64,000 nucleotides of DNA from Polytrichum commune (lineage: Eukaryota; Streptophyta; Polytrichopsida; Polytrichales; Polytrichaceae). A program made the position numbers and the translations under genes. Under the pieces are notes generated by a model. The model had not been told where the DNA came from. It made no database searches and worked only from the letters and a program-made list of their open reading frames with translations. The stretch lies in NCBI GenBank assembly GCA_950295325.1, contig OX485808.1, forward strand, positions 24,880,527-24,944,526, written 5' to 3'. Of the stretch, positions 12,472 through 24,159 are shown one piece after another; position 1 is the first letter of the stretch, and every line of letters starts with the position of its first letter.

Positions 12472-15400
12472 TCAAGGCAGTTCCGAGGCCGGACCAGGCT
12501 CTCGGGGTTTCTCGTTTGGATTCTGCGTGATATTTCCTTGCTGCTTTGGTGCATCGCCGGCTGTATGTTCCTGCATTTTCTCAGCAGCACCAAGGATTTG
12601 CTGCTCCTCATTAATCTTCTTCTCCGTTTCATTGCCTCCGCGCATTTCCATAATCTTCTCTCTGCTGTATGGATTGTAGATCACGGAAATGTGCAATTGT
12701 CCACGGATTTGCTCCGCTGCATGAGACTCGGGGTCTTCCAGAACATCGCACCACATTTCCATCTTCACACCTGGCTGGAACTGCCAAGCCAAGAAAAGAA
12801 TATAAGTGCACTTTATTTTTCCATACTATATATTGATTATGCCAAATTTTATTATTTTATTCATTTTAATTCTTAACTTTTAAATGATGTAAGAATTTCA
12901 AATGGCTGATAACCTGCGTAGGCCCAAAACCAACAGCATGTAAGGTAAGCTGGTCTACTTATTGCTCAGTACCCACTTCTCGTAGGATATGAATCTTGCA
13001 ATTAGTGCAGGATGATTAGCAAATCCAAATCGTGCACATAGCCATTTCCCTCACAGTTTTTGCAGTTCATAAATATCTTATCCATTATCGAAGTGAACAT
13101 TTTCTTTTCATTAGATGATTATGTTGAATTCAGCCTAGAATGGTTAACAGATTTTGCACCCATAGTCCAATCTCTTTCAAATCTTGCACACATGTCTTTT
13201 GGTGTTCGTTCTTAGATCCACACCCAACCACACACAACTCAATTAAAGGTTGTTGTTTGAGATAATAAAAACATAATCTTGTTGATGAGAAAAACAAAAA
13301 AAAAAACTTTGTGAGATTTACCTCTTTAATACTCAACGCCGCAGAGCCGACATATTCAGATTTCTCAACACTTTCATCATCCATAAGTCGTAATGTCAGC
13401 TTTTGTGTTTCAGGATCTTCAACCTGCATTGATATATAAGTTGGCGCTTAAAAGGTGACACACCTACTAAATTTCGACATGTATTCCAAACTTGAAACCA
13501 ATCTTCATTGTGCAACATGATATGACTCAGAACACACCCAATGCAATACAGAATTGAAAACATGACACAATGCAATTTTAGATGACTGTTACTGAATCAA
13601 TAGAGCAAAAAAGACACTTCAAAAATCACCTCGATTGTAAATGTCTCATTCCAGACTGGCTTGAGTGTATTCTCTTTAGTTTTGCTGCGCTTGATTTTGT
13701 CCTTGGTTTGACGCACAAACATCTGCACAAAAGGATCTGTCTTGCCGATGACATCGGTGTTTTTGACATTCTTGGCCTCTATCAACTCGACAACCAACTC
13801 TCCAACTGGATGTAACTCCAAGAAGCTGTTGCAACACAAATTACACCACGAATGTAAGGAATCAAAAATCCATGCACCCTCGATTACAATTCCATAGATG
13901 AATAATGGCTAAATGGTTTGGAATGAAAATACTAATCTTCATTTCAAGAGACTATGCAAACTTAGTGAGTAAACCTGATGCAACAATATTCTGCATAATA
14001 TAAGTAACCACAACTTTATATTTGAGGTTGAGGTAGAACTAAAACCCAGAACTTTACTGATAAATATACCAAAACTAGAGCACAGCAGAAGCTACTTTTT
14101 TGTTGATGAACTATTGCATTACAAAATCTTAACACAACAATTCAAATCTCTCATGAACTCAATACCTGAAATCTGCACCAGGAATCATGGGCACCACGAT
14201 GCGGCTGGGCCAAACCATCGAGTCCATCAAAGCAGTCCTGATTGAGTTCTGCATTAAGAAAAACCAACCATAAATTACAAAGTATCATAGAATATACCAT
14301 GTTTTCTATTTATTTATATTTAAGACTCTTTTTAGAACAAAGATACCTGAGCCGGTAAAACAAAACAAAAAAAACAAACTAATAAAAATGATTTTGATTA
14401 TTTTAAAAAAAAATTAAAACTTTTTTTGAAAAAAATTTAAAACTTACATCAATCATCTTCTCCACGCCTGGTAATGCACCGATGTCTCCACCCAAGAACT
14501 TCAAGTCAAAATCGAAATCTGGCTGTTGAAAGATGGTCGTTTATGTGAAGGTCAGCAATTGGTATCCACAAATACAAATTGCAAATCAGTGTGCAATCAC
14601 AATCAATGTAAAACCAATAAGAGAGTCGGTCACATTTCCACAGAATGCTTACAGGCTCAGTTAGTGAAACCAAAACAGCACCAAAGCCTGGGATAGTTGC
14701 TGTCAACGGCTTGAACACAAGCTTTGCAGTCCCTTGCAAATGCCAGTTTTTGACCTGCACGTAAGTTACACTTTCAGTATCAACATAATTACTAAGCCCT
14801 AGCATTCACTCAATTAGGGCACATTGCTATGCACATCTACAGATGTTTTTGGTGTCAATTCTGTAGGGATTAACAAGCAACAGATTGTAAAAAATCACAT
14901 CCTCCATGCTGTATTTCTACAACCAAAAGCCATAAAAATTTATGATAGCATCGTATATCCACCTCATAATAATGACTACAAGACATTTATGTGCTTAACT
15001 TGCATAAGACAAATTAAGTGACTCCTACAAGTTAAACTACACAATAGCACCCATGCTAATCCAATCAAGCTCTGTCACAAAAGAGCTACAAGTTCTCCAT
15101 TGACTTGAATTACACAAACTTGTGACTGAGACTTGGGCGATAATTGTTGACATTGACAGTTGCTTTTAAAATACATCGATTTGAATATGCATACTAAAGT
15201 TACAAGATCCTCAAATCTCCTTTCGATAGTTCAAGATCAAAACTAGGATATACTGATATGTTTAAAGTTAAAACCTCCATACCTGAACTTTATAGTTAGG
15301 ACCAGGGCAATCAATTGCGATAATCACTCCTTCTTTCTCAGTCTCCCAAAGAAGTTGAATCTCCAAAACACATTCGTCTAGTCCACCTGGAGTGAGCCTA

Positions 15401-17280
15401 ACTCCTGCATCCATCATTGTGATTGAAGAAGCGGAATTATTTATCCATAGGTTAGTTTGTCAAAATTGTGGTTCACAAATTGTCGATCATCAGAAAAAAT
15501 CTAAGCAGCTCACACCATTCGAAGTCCACATCTCATATATTCTCAAATCCGCCAGCACACAAATGTGAAAGTGGTAACATCCGTCTATTGCAAATTCGAC
15601 AGAAACAGACCGCCTTCATCAAGATTCATGAACAGAAATGTGACTTAAACCATACCAGTAATTTGTGGAGCTCTTGTGCCAAAAGCCACAGTTTTCAGAA
15701 CAATTCGCTGAATCACACCCATAGCATATTGATCCAAGATTGGCTGCACTTTCTCCTTAATAAGATCTCCAGCTGCCTGATGAAATTAATGACCGATCGT
15801 CAACACAAGAATCAATAACTCTCATGAATTATAATTTCAATCACTGTTTCATACCAACAATGCAACCATATCATCAGACGTAAATTGTTGGCTTACAAAC
15901 AAAACAACACCATCACCCACCTGGTCAATGTACGGCCATAACTTGGTCATAGTCTTGTTCAGCCACTCCATCTGGTACATTTTCCCACAAAACGTTAAGT
16001 GAATAATTCACAATGGCGATAGAGATAACTAACGAGATAGACCGACCTCACAAATGAACCTAACCTACAGACCGAGTACAATACATCACAGAATATGATC
16101 GCTTTTCTCGTACAATGGGATGGAGCTTGTGACGTCAGAATTCAAACTAATCCACCTAAAAGGAACAATATGAAGAAAGACCTTCTCAAAGTCGTTAAAA
16201 TCGATCCATCTGGGGAAGGATTCCTCAGTAGGTAGCACAATTTTGAGATTGTCTGATTCCAGAGTAGACAATTGTGCGATACGCACAGCCTGTAAGTCAC
16301 ACACAAACAAATCAACAGTCGAATTAGACTTTGAAAATCTGGCAACCTGAAATGGGAAACGGCAGGGTCACCATTGTAGAATTCCCCTCTTCCACAGAAA
16401 CAACTACATGTTGCAATTGAATCCTTGGCATTTCACACTGTCTGTTGAACTCATCCATTACGACGACATAGCCAGTCTCACACAAGTCAAAACTACATAG
16501 TTCATGTTCTTCGAAGAAGAAAAATCATCACATCCTCAAGTCACATTCCTTAGGATGAGGATTCCAAGTTAGATGAGTTTCTTGAAAAAACCATCTTGCA
16601 GAACCAGGATTTGGGTTTTGTTAACATAATAAGCAATTTGGATTCATATGATGTTATGGGTGTGATCCTCAAGCTCCAAAACTTTGAGAGGCTAAATTCT
16701 GAAACCTCGACCTATCGAGCTTCAAGAAGGGAGAATATCAACAATGTATGAAGAAATGGAGGAGAAGCTGTAGATAGGTCGAGAACCAGAAAAACGGAGT
16801 CATGAACAACGTCAAGAAAAAGTAAAGGAATAATAGGTCACATACCAAATGCTTGCGGGCATACGTCCGGTGCAAACTGAACAACAAGTAGACGCCTTCC
16901 ACACACAGACCGCATAGAAACCCGATGATGAATTGGCCGTAGAAGGAAAACGAGCTCACATAGAGAACAAACGAGAGCAAGAAAGGTATGGACCCTACAG
17001 CCGTAGCCATGTACAGCCGAATTCGTGGGTTCTTGAGCATCTTGCTCAAATTCATCGTGCCCGTGGTCTTGGCTGAGTCATCCTCTTTCCTCCTCGCAGT
17101 CTGATTGTCGGCTCTGAAGTTTGCAACATTAGGTTTCTTCCCCGTAGGTGCGTTGGAGGAGGGTGAGGCATCTATTCCCGTGGGTTTAGAAGCTGGGAGG
17201 GCGCCGTGAGGAGGAACCTCCGCATGTAAAACCTCTTTTGGGAGGAGAGCCTCCCTGTCGTGCGCATCCTGTGCCTCCAT
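12472..17280 (-). CDS. Synaptotagmin/E-Syt-like SMP-C2 membrane tether, paralog B (complete, ~567 aa)
   Basis: Exons, minus strand: 16846-17280, 16182-16289, 15921-15971, 15656-15776, 15283-15404, 14653-14754, 14448-14522, 14166-14248, 13630-13825, 13322-13423, 12472-12780; phases all close. The ATG at 17278-17280 starts MEAQDAHDRE. Residues ~1-85 are polar. Two hydrophobic segments (~90-110 and ~113-136) form a hairpin with no signal peptide. The SMP domain is ~178-366 (MEWLNKTMTKLWPYIDQ; GFGAVLVSLTEP; LPGVEKMID). The C2 domain starts ~367 (ELHPVGELVVELIEAKN), with calcium-ligand positions in NTDVIGKTDPF and MDDES. A charged, Gln/Pro-rich tail (~490-567) ends PASELP. Known for the family: ER anchoring, membrane contact sites, lipid transfer. 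Arabidopsis SYT1-5 carry two C2 domains; this has one. The donor after exon 2 (GTCTTT) is weak. Function is inferred from domains only. Confidence 0.9.
12905..13230. repeat. Dispersed repeat in intron 10 of paralog B
   Basis: Two blocks recur elsewhere in the window. Bases ~12905-13110 resemble ~36160-36340 (AGCAAATCCAAATC, CATTATCGAAGTGAA) inside the DUF829 gene. Bases ~13120-13230 resemble the reverse complement of 33778-33900, and part of 33190-33260. No open frame or clear ends. Confidence 0.45.
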
Positions 17281-17388
17281 CTCTCTTGGCGCCAAATCTC
17301 TCAAATCTCTCAAAGTTCGATGTAAATCGATGTAAAATCGATGTGAATCTCACCTAACCTCAAAATTCCTCAATGTCGAAGGTTAGAT

Positions 17389-17760
17389 TACGGCAGGTGG
17401 GTTCTTGGGAGCTTGAAATGTGAGGTCGGTGTCGATGGAGTACTAAACCTCACGGATTGAGTCTGTCGCACTGCAATGCAAATCGACTTATGAAGTTCTC
17501 CAAACCTCACTACACCTCGAACGCAAACGCAAGGTTACGGCAGGTGGGCTCTGGGGAGCTGGAAATGTGAGCTTCGTCTCGATGCAGCGCCAAATACCAC
17601 GAACTGGATCAATTGAGATCCTATGCAAATCGACTCACAAAGTTCTCCGAAACTCAAAATTCCCCCGAACTCCAACGCAAGCTTCCAGCTTTTCGGTTCT
17701 GGGAGCTCGACATGTGACCTTGGTCTCGCCACAGAGACAAACCCCACGAACGAAAAAACA
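17389..17760. repeat. Three ~150 bp tandem units in the upstream region of paralog B
   Basis: Units start near 17389, 17535 and 17685. Each holds a CAGGTGGGTTCTTGGGAGCT-like start, AATGTGAG/CATGTGAC and (in the first two) AAATCGACT...AAGTTCTCC. They lie 109-480 bases upstream of the start codon, so they probably make up much of the promoter or 5' leader. Three 10-base GGTCCGGGCA-like repeats follow at about 17906-17936. Confidence 0.6.
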
Positions 17761-18035
17761 GTTCGGGAGCTCAGGGGAGGATTTCTGCGCTTGAGATCCT
17801 CATTGCGACCCACATTGGTTACGAGTTTGATTCTGTGACGGGAGGAATTGGGGGCCTCGGAAGAGGTGAGGTCCAGAGGTCGGTGGGAAGAAGGTAAGAG
17901 AGGACGGGCAGGTCCGGGCAGGTCCGGGCAGGGGAGAGAAAGTCTTAGGTAGGGAGGAAGCGAGTGGGGCAGGGCAGCGGAAGAAAAAAGGTGGCGAGCA
18001 GATGGTGTGACAAGTGGAAGGACGAGCTCCTTTCG

Positions 18036-18043
18036 CCACGTGG
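18036..18043. promoter_or_regulatory. Palindromic G-box CCACGTGG upstream of paralog B
   Basis: CCACGTGG lies about 755 bases upstream of the paralog B ATG, with ATGCAT close by. G-boxes bind plant bZIP and bHLH factors. One chance octamer in 64 kb is quite possible, so the regulatory role is a guess. Confidence 0.25.
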
Positions 18044-18203
18044 TATGCATGTCTTGGGCCTACCCCTACTACCTACCTACCTACCTCCTTTACCAACCCC
18101 CTTGCTTATCTCATTCACAAGATGTGCAACTTGCTAAGAAGCTAAGATAAGGTAGATGGGTCTTCAATGGTTATTTGCCATAAAGTACAAGAAATACGGT
18201 AGT

Positions 18204-18385
18204 GTATTTAGTGTCACTCACTATTGGCAATTACACAATGCTATATCTATTTACGGTACCGTATGTCTCATATTTTACCGACAAAGGTTAAATTGGTTGT
18301 TTGGACACTATAGAATATTCACAACTTTTACTTGGGAAAAACATGTACCAATAGTAAGAAAGATATAGCATTGTGTAACTACTGC
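18204..18385. mobile_element. Short foldback/MITE-like element of the TTTAGTGTCAC family
   Basis: Begins GTATTTAGTGTCACTCACTA and carries inverted ACACAATGCTATATC / GATATAGCATTGTGT arms. The interior contains an inverted version of the GTCCAAACAACC core found at 26181-26380. The right end is eroded and I could not fix a target duplication. Confidence 0.45.
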
Positions 18386-19169
18386 TGAACCGGTATACAT
18401 GTGAAGTACATGATGTCAATAATCAACATCAATAATTGGTAGTGAAGAATCCACCCATGGGTGTCAAAATTGTGATACTAGTCAAATATTGATATTTGGT
18501 GGGTATCTCAAGGTGAGAAAACCTTTGTATACACGAGTTATTATTTGGGTTGATACCAGTCTAAACCATACTAATAGTAGGGTGGTTTTACCTAGGTACG
18601 AAGGCTCTTGCATGGTATATAGGCCTAAATGGTATCAAAAATAGAATATTATCCTCAAATACCCAAACGCTACTGGTGTCAAAATATGGTAAATCCTCGC
18701 TATAGATACATGAATGGTAGACGACTTTTAAAATGGGTACCAATCTAGCATTGGCATTTACCTTTGTGTGGTACACTAAACAAATGATATAGTGCACTAG
18801 GCCACATAACAATCATCAACCCACATTACTTATCTTGCTATATATATATATATATATATAATTAGTGTGGCTCATGCTATTCATCATTGCTGACATTGAT
18901 TGTCTTGCACCCTTGGCCTGGGGAGTTCACTAGGCAAAATTAGCAAAGCTTTCATTTATCTTGGATGTAAGTCATCAAGATCAATTTGTGGTTATGGTGT
19001 GCATAGTTTAAATATCAACATCATGGGTGTGACTATGCATGCATTTGGAAAAGATGAGTGGTCGATTTGTGATGTTGGTGCACATTGAAGCCCCAAAGAA
19101 ACCTCATATTTGAAAGCCTTAAGATGTAGGCTTGGGAAGTAGTTTCAATTGTCAAAAATCATGATCAAT

Positions 19170-19440
19170 GTAAATGTTCTAGGCATATTATGTGATATTT
19201 CGTCTATGTGTTTCTAAACACATTGTGAATGGAGATGTACATCTAACACATTGGATGCAATTATTATCATTAAAGTTCTAGGCATATTGTGTGATGTTCT
19301 TCTTTCTATTTCTAAGCACACTCTAGATGCAAAGATACGTCTAACACATTGGACACAATTATGATTATTGTCAATGTTCTAGGCATATTGTGGATGTTCT
19401 ACTTTGTGTATAATATGAACACATTCGGATTGCAAGGCTA
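19170..19440. repeat. Three ~100 bp tandem units
   Basis: GTTCTAGGCATATT recurs at about 19176, 19275 and 19376, each time followed by GTGATGTT-like text, a CACATT/CACACT motif and CTAACACATTGGA. Unit similarity is moderate. Not coding. Confidence 0.6.
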
Positions 19441-22111
19441 CATCAAGTTGCACATATGACATTTGATTCAATTTGTGAGGATATTGAGTTAGAATTTCAT
19501 ATTTGGTGGATATCTCAAGGCGAGAGTATCTTATTTTATTATCAGACAATGTATAGATATTTTTTAGGTTTTATATTTAATATAGGTCCTATAGGAACAC
19601 ATGGCTGAAATTTGTAAGTACTAGTGGAGTTCAAATAAATGCTTGAAATACCAATTATTCAATAAGGTTAGAGTCAACTAAAGTCGTCACATAGTAGCCT
19701 CCCATATATTACATGGTCAATGCACATGTGTATATCAAACGATTAGCTAAGCAAACTCCCATGAATCATCGTATGGCTACTAGACATGGGGAGGCCACAT
19801 CCTCTTTAATTAATGCATACACGTGCACACATGGACTATTTATCGGGGGGGGGGGGGCTATTTACCTTGCAAAAAAGATGATAAGGTATGCTATTTTTCA
19901 AAATAAAGGTAAATGCTTATATTTTATTACACCCTATCAATCATTATAATTTTTTTGGTGGAATCATTAAAACTACCCTGTTTTGTTTTATTGCATTTTT
20001 TTCTTATATTCCAAGTAACTAAATTTTTTGACTTTACCCCAATTTTTTTTTCTTAGAGCCCAATTGTTCTCCATTTTTTTTTTCTTATACCCCATTTTAT
20101 TTCGTACACGCCTTTTCTTTTTTTTGGTTATGTAAGTGACATTTTTTTTCATGAAGGACATTTCTCTTACAACCATGAATTGTGAAGTTCCGCCACAATG
20201 TTAAACTCACATGAACTAAATCAAAATAATAAACCTAAGGCAAAGACATGCAACTGAAGCATTGTCTTAGACTATGAAATAAAGTCAAATAAAGCGCCGA
20301 AATTTTCCCTCCCGGCACGTGGGTAGAGACCATTAACTCCACATTGGAACCGTTGGTTCAGTATCGTTCAAGCAAGCCAGAGTGTGAAGTCATCCATCCA
20401 ACCATTTTCAATAGAAAATTGCCTCTTTTCTCATCCACTAGCATAGACCCTACCCTAGACCCGCTACCCCTAGTAATTGTTTCCACGTTATTTTACATGT
20501 ACTAACTAGATAAAAGAGGCCATTATATGTGATGGTATTTTACAAGTAAACATGTTTCACTATTCTAAAACCCCTTATATTATATGTACGTTTTTTGCAA
20601 AATTTACCTACAATGAATATATTAGACCCTATTTTTTTATCGCACGTTGTTTCTACGATTTTCGCCAGTGATCTCCCCGTGCTACTAGATTAAACATCAC
20701 ATGACGGTTGATGCCACATGACAAACCATAAAGACCACTCTAAATAACTTGCCACACCAATTTTAACACCACAACAACAACAACAAATTGTATTTATTTA
20801 TTTTTAGTGTGGTTGCTACACGGATAAATAACAAAGTAATAAGTTTTGTAATTTGAATTTGACTCAAGGTACTTTGCATGCATAAAATGAGGTAACCTAT
20901 TCACGAAGGCAACCCAGGTTCACATATCATAATAGTTTCCAAACACCAAAGGGAAATTACCCTTACTTGCCCGGAAGGTCACAAGGGGTCATTCATGGGA
21001 AGAAATACCTTTCAGTATATGAAAATGGGATGACCTCGTGCCATAAAGCAATACTCTTGATTGCAATTCTCAAGGTGATGAATCAACACTAAACATGTGA
21101 TTTATTGTGGCATTAAAATTGATGTGTCATGTTGATCAGAGTGGTCTTCGTGACTTATCACATAGCAACAAGTGTCATATGACATCCTCTTTGGCTGCCA
21201 CACAATGGTTGCAAGACAAGCAAACCATATCGATGATGTACTACAATGTGGGCCACGACAAAATCATGTGTAAATTCCACGTCATCGTTCTAATGGAGTT
21301 GCTTGTAACTTGTCATGAATTCACATAGATATGATTTATATATCAACTTCACATTTTCCCAACCTTGTATGAGGGGTCTAACTATGTGCACAAGGTTGAG
21401 GTGGACAACCCTTACAAGATTCGTGATCTCTTCCATTGGATGACGTTTATGCTCTATGTAAGCCAACGTTTTGGCAAACCAATTTACCATAGTCAATTCA
21501 AGTTAATGAATAGGAAAAATACATTGTTACATGCAAACCATGACTATGGATGATTATGGGTAAGTTCGGACTACAGTTGGGGTGGCATTTAGCGCCCTAA
21601 GTAGGTTATAACTATTGTCGTCCTTAATCCACCATAAAGAGGCATGGCGGCTCAGGGAAAGCATGCATTTCTTCATAGACAATTTGAGCTCATTGTTATA
21701 CTTAATGGACTTGCCCTCCTTAGCATAGTGATTATGCGAGGTCGATAGTTGAACCAATTTTTTGAAATATATGACTTTGATTGTGGGATTGTAGCTTTGT
21801 GAAATAGCTCATTTTTTTATTTTGAGTATTAAGTTATACAAAGGTTACCAAAGCCTAGTTGAAGTATAATGTTCCTTGTTGCGTGAGATTGTAAACGATT
21901 GTCCTATTATTGAGTTGTATTTGATTGAATTGAAGTTGTGAGTATGTTCTTTGTGACATGTGAGAGATTTGAGATTGATAGAATTTGATTGAAGATATGA
22001 GAAGAGTATGAAGTGCAAGTAAACCAACATTGATCCTTCATAGAGACAAAATGAATGAATCGGAGAGAATCAATGTGGTAGAAAAAGAAAAAGAAATCGA
22101 AGTGACAAAGA
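19441..22111. other. Intergenic, no recognised gene
   Basis: AT-rich, with a G run at about 19847-19857 and several poly-T stretches around 19990-20150. Open frames here are short and match nothing I know. Confidence 0.4.
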
Positions 22112-22369
22112 TCTTGCCTTCAATAAAGCAAAATGAGACATGAAGTTGAGCAATATGCTCTAAGAAATTCACATCATTGCATAATCCATTCCTTGAGAGT
22201 TAATAACTCTTCAATGGAGAGGAGAGGAAGAAGCTTTAAATCTTGCCTACAATAAAGCAAAATGAGACATGAAGTTGAGCAATATGCTCTAAGAAATTCA
22301 CATCATTGCATAATCCATTCCTTGAGAGTTAATAACTCTTCAATGGAGAGGAGAGGAAGAAGTTTTAAG
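22112..22369. repeat. Nearly perfect 129 bp tandem duplication
   Basis: Bases 22112-22240 and 22241-22369 differ at only a few positions (for example CTTCAATAAAG versus CTACAATAAAG). This is the youngest-looking duplication in the window. Confidence 0.85.
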
Positions 22370-23654
22370 AGAGATCATAAAACCACTAGATGAGGAAGGT
22401 GTTGTTACGAAAGAATTGCAACAAAGAGTTGTGTTAAACCATAGCCTACCAACACTCAAAGAAGGAAAGTTGAGGGACTAAGACAGAGTGGAATGATAAT
22501 TCAATAAAATAGTAACAGAGACAAAATCTATTGTTGATTGAGATAGAGAGATGTCATGTGTAAGGAGTTAAAGATAGAGAATGCCCATGGCTAGTTTGTG
22601 TGAGAGAGAGGCCACTTGATGATTGTTAAAGCATGTGAATGATGAAGGACATGATGACCATTGTAATTTAATTTATGACTATGGTTGAGAGAAGAACTAT
22701 AGTCATGTTATTGGCATACGTTTATTTTATTTTGAGTGAAGTTGATCCCCTTTACAAACTGAGAGTGATGAGAACAAATTTACGACCGGTTGTGTAATCG
22801 TGGTAGAACTATGGTTTATACCATTGAGAGGTTAAACTTTGGTTCATCACGAGAATCAAGGCATGAGTCATTCTCATGGTCATGTCATTGTTTCACATTG
22901 AAACCTAGTTTGTGAACTATGATATGCAAGAATGAATTGTGAATTAACTAGATTAGCTATGATATGGTTTATGCCACCATATTTGTTGTTGACGATGGAG
23001 TTTGTTGCAAGGCAATTAGCATTATAGCTTGAACTTGGTGTTAGATATCTATTACATGGTTGTAAGCCATAATCAAATGTTGGGAATTAATATACAAACA
23101 TTTTTTCTTGTACTGGAACTAACATCAACCAATTAATGAAGGAACTTGATGTGATTTGAAGATGCAGTGGCCATTGGTTCCAAAGACAATTATCAACTCA
23201 AGATTATGGATACCAAAGACTATGATTCTCCTTTACAATTAAGAAATATGAATAGTAATTGCCATGTTCCAAGGTCATGGAACTGACCCACATGGTTGAA
23301 CAATGTTTTGAAATCTTGACTGGTTCATTGGGCTATGGGATCAAAGTGAAGGGTTCCTCACCGATGGCATCATTTGAAAACAAGTCGCATGTTTCAAAAC
23401 ACTTCTTGCATTAATCGACGACCTAACTTGCTATAATACGTCCATCATTCTTTCATATTCAAGATGCAATATCCATCAATCTTATGGATTTTACTACCGA
23501 AAAAACTTGTAACAACAAATTTTGGGTAAAGAGGCTTGTCATTCATTCTTGCTTCCAACATCCTAACATTATTCAGTGGGTAGAGGGTGTTATATATGTT
23601 GGTCACGACAAAGATTTGGAAATATTTATTGTTGGTCTAGATATTCGGTTTCAA
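22370..23654. other. Intergenic, no recognised gene
   Basis: AT-rich sequence with frequent stops in all frames. No transposon ends or RNA features seen. Confidence 0.4.
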
Positions 23655-23657
23655 TAA

Positions 23658-24156
23658 GGGCCACTTCACACACGAGCCAAGAGCCGTGACCATGAAATTG
23701 TGAGAGCTCAAAAGAAAGTGTCTAAAGGCCAACCCAACACACCTCCAAAATCATGCAGTGTGGTCACATACCCTCAGGTGTAGTGTGAAGTCATATGTGA
23801 CTGGGCTCTTAACCAAATGCTATTTCAATGAATTTTTTTATTCATGTGGGTCTTCACACACGATAAAATAGAATAAACCAACAATTGTAAGAATTCGGAG
23901 TGCCATGGTCTCCTGGTTTTGTGTTAGACCTACCTCCAAGAGGTGGTTTTCGAGAATAGTCCAAGTGACCATGAAACATGATCCATTCGATGCCATGTAG
24001 GGATCCATGTAGACTTTACATCCATCTTGCATTCACATGCTCCGTTGGTCCCTCGAGCGTAGTGTGAAGCGAACTTGGACCGGCTCCGCCTTTTCCACCA
24101 ATGAAAGTGTTTGAGGTGTAATGGTCACGGGCTCTCAGTCTCGTGTGAAGTGGCCC
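23658..24156. mobile_element. PIF/Harbinger-like MITE, copy 1 (499 bp)
   Basis: Terminal inverted repeats begin GGGCCACTTCACACACGAG and end CTCGTGTGAAGTGGCCC, flanked by TAA at 23655-23657 and 24157-24159. The 3 bp TAA duplication and GGG-starting ends fit Harbinger/Tourist MITEs. No transposase. Confidence 0.8.
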
Positions 24157-24159
24157 TAA

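Noticed and set aside
17281-17313. Upstream extension of tether paralog B from a TTG codon
   Set aside because: The extra 11 codons begin with TTG, repeat LRD and have no ATG. ATG at 17280 is the first proper start.
18841-18860. TA-rich run as a TATA box
   Set aside because: A (TA)n microsatellite with no gene start downstream in either direction.
21107-21553. Short plus-strand frames
   Set aside because: No transposase or other motif recognisable; stops frequent around them.
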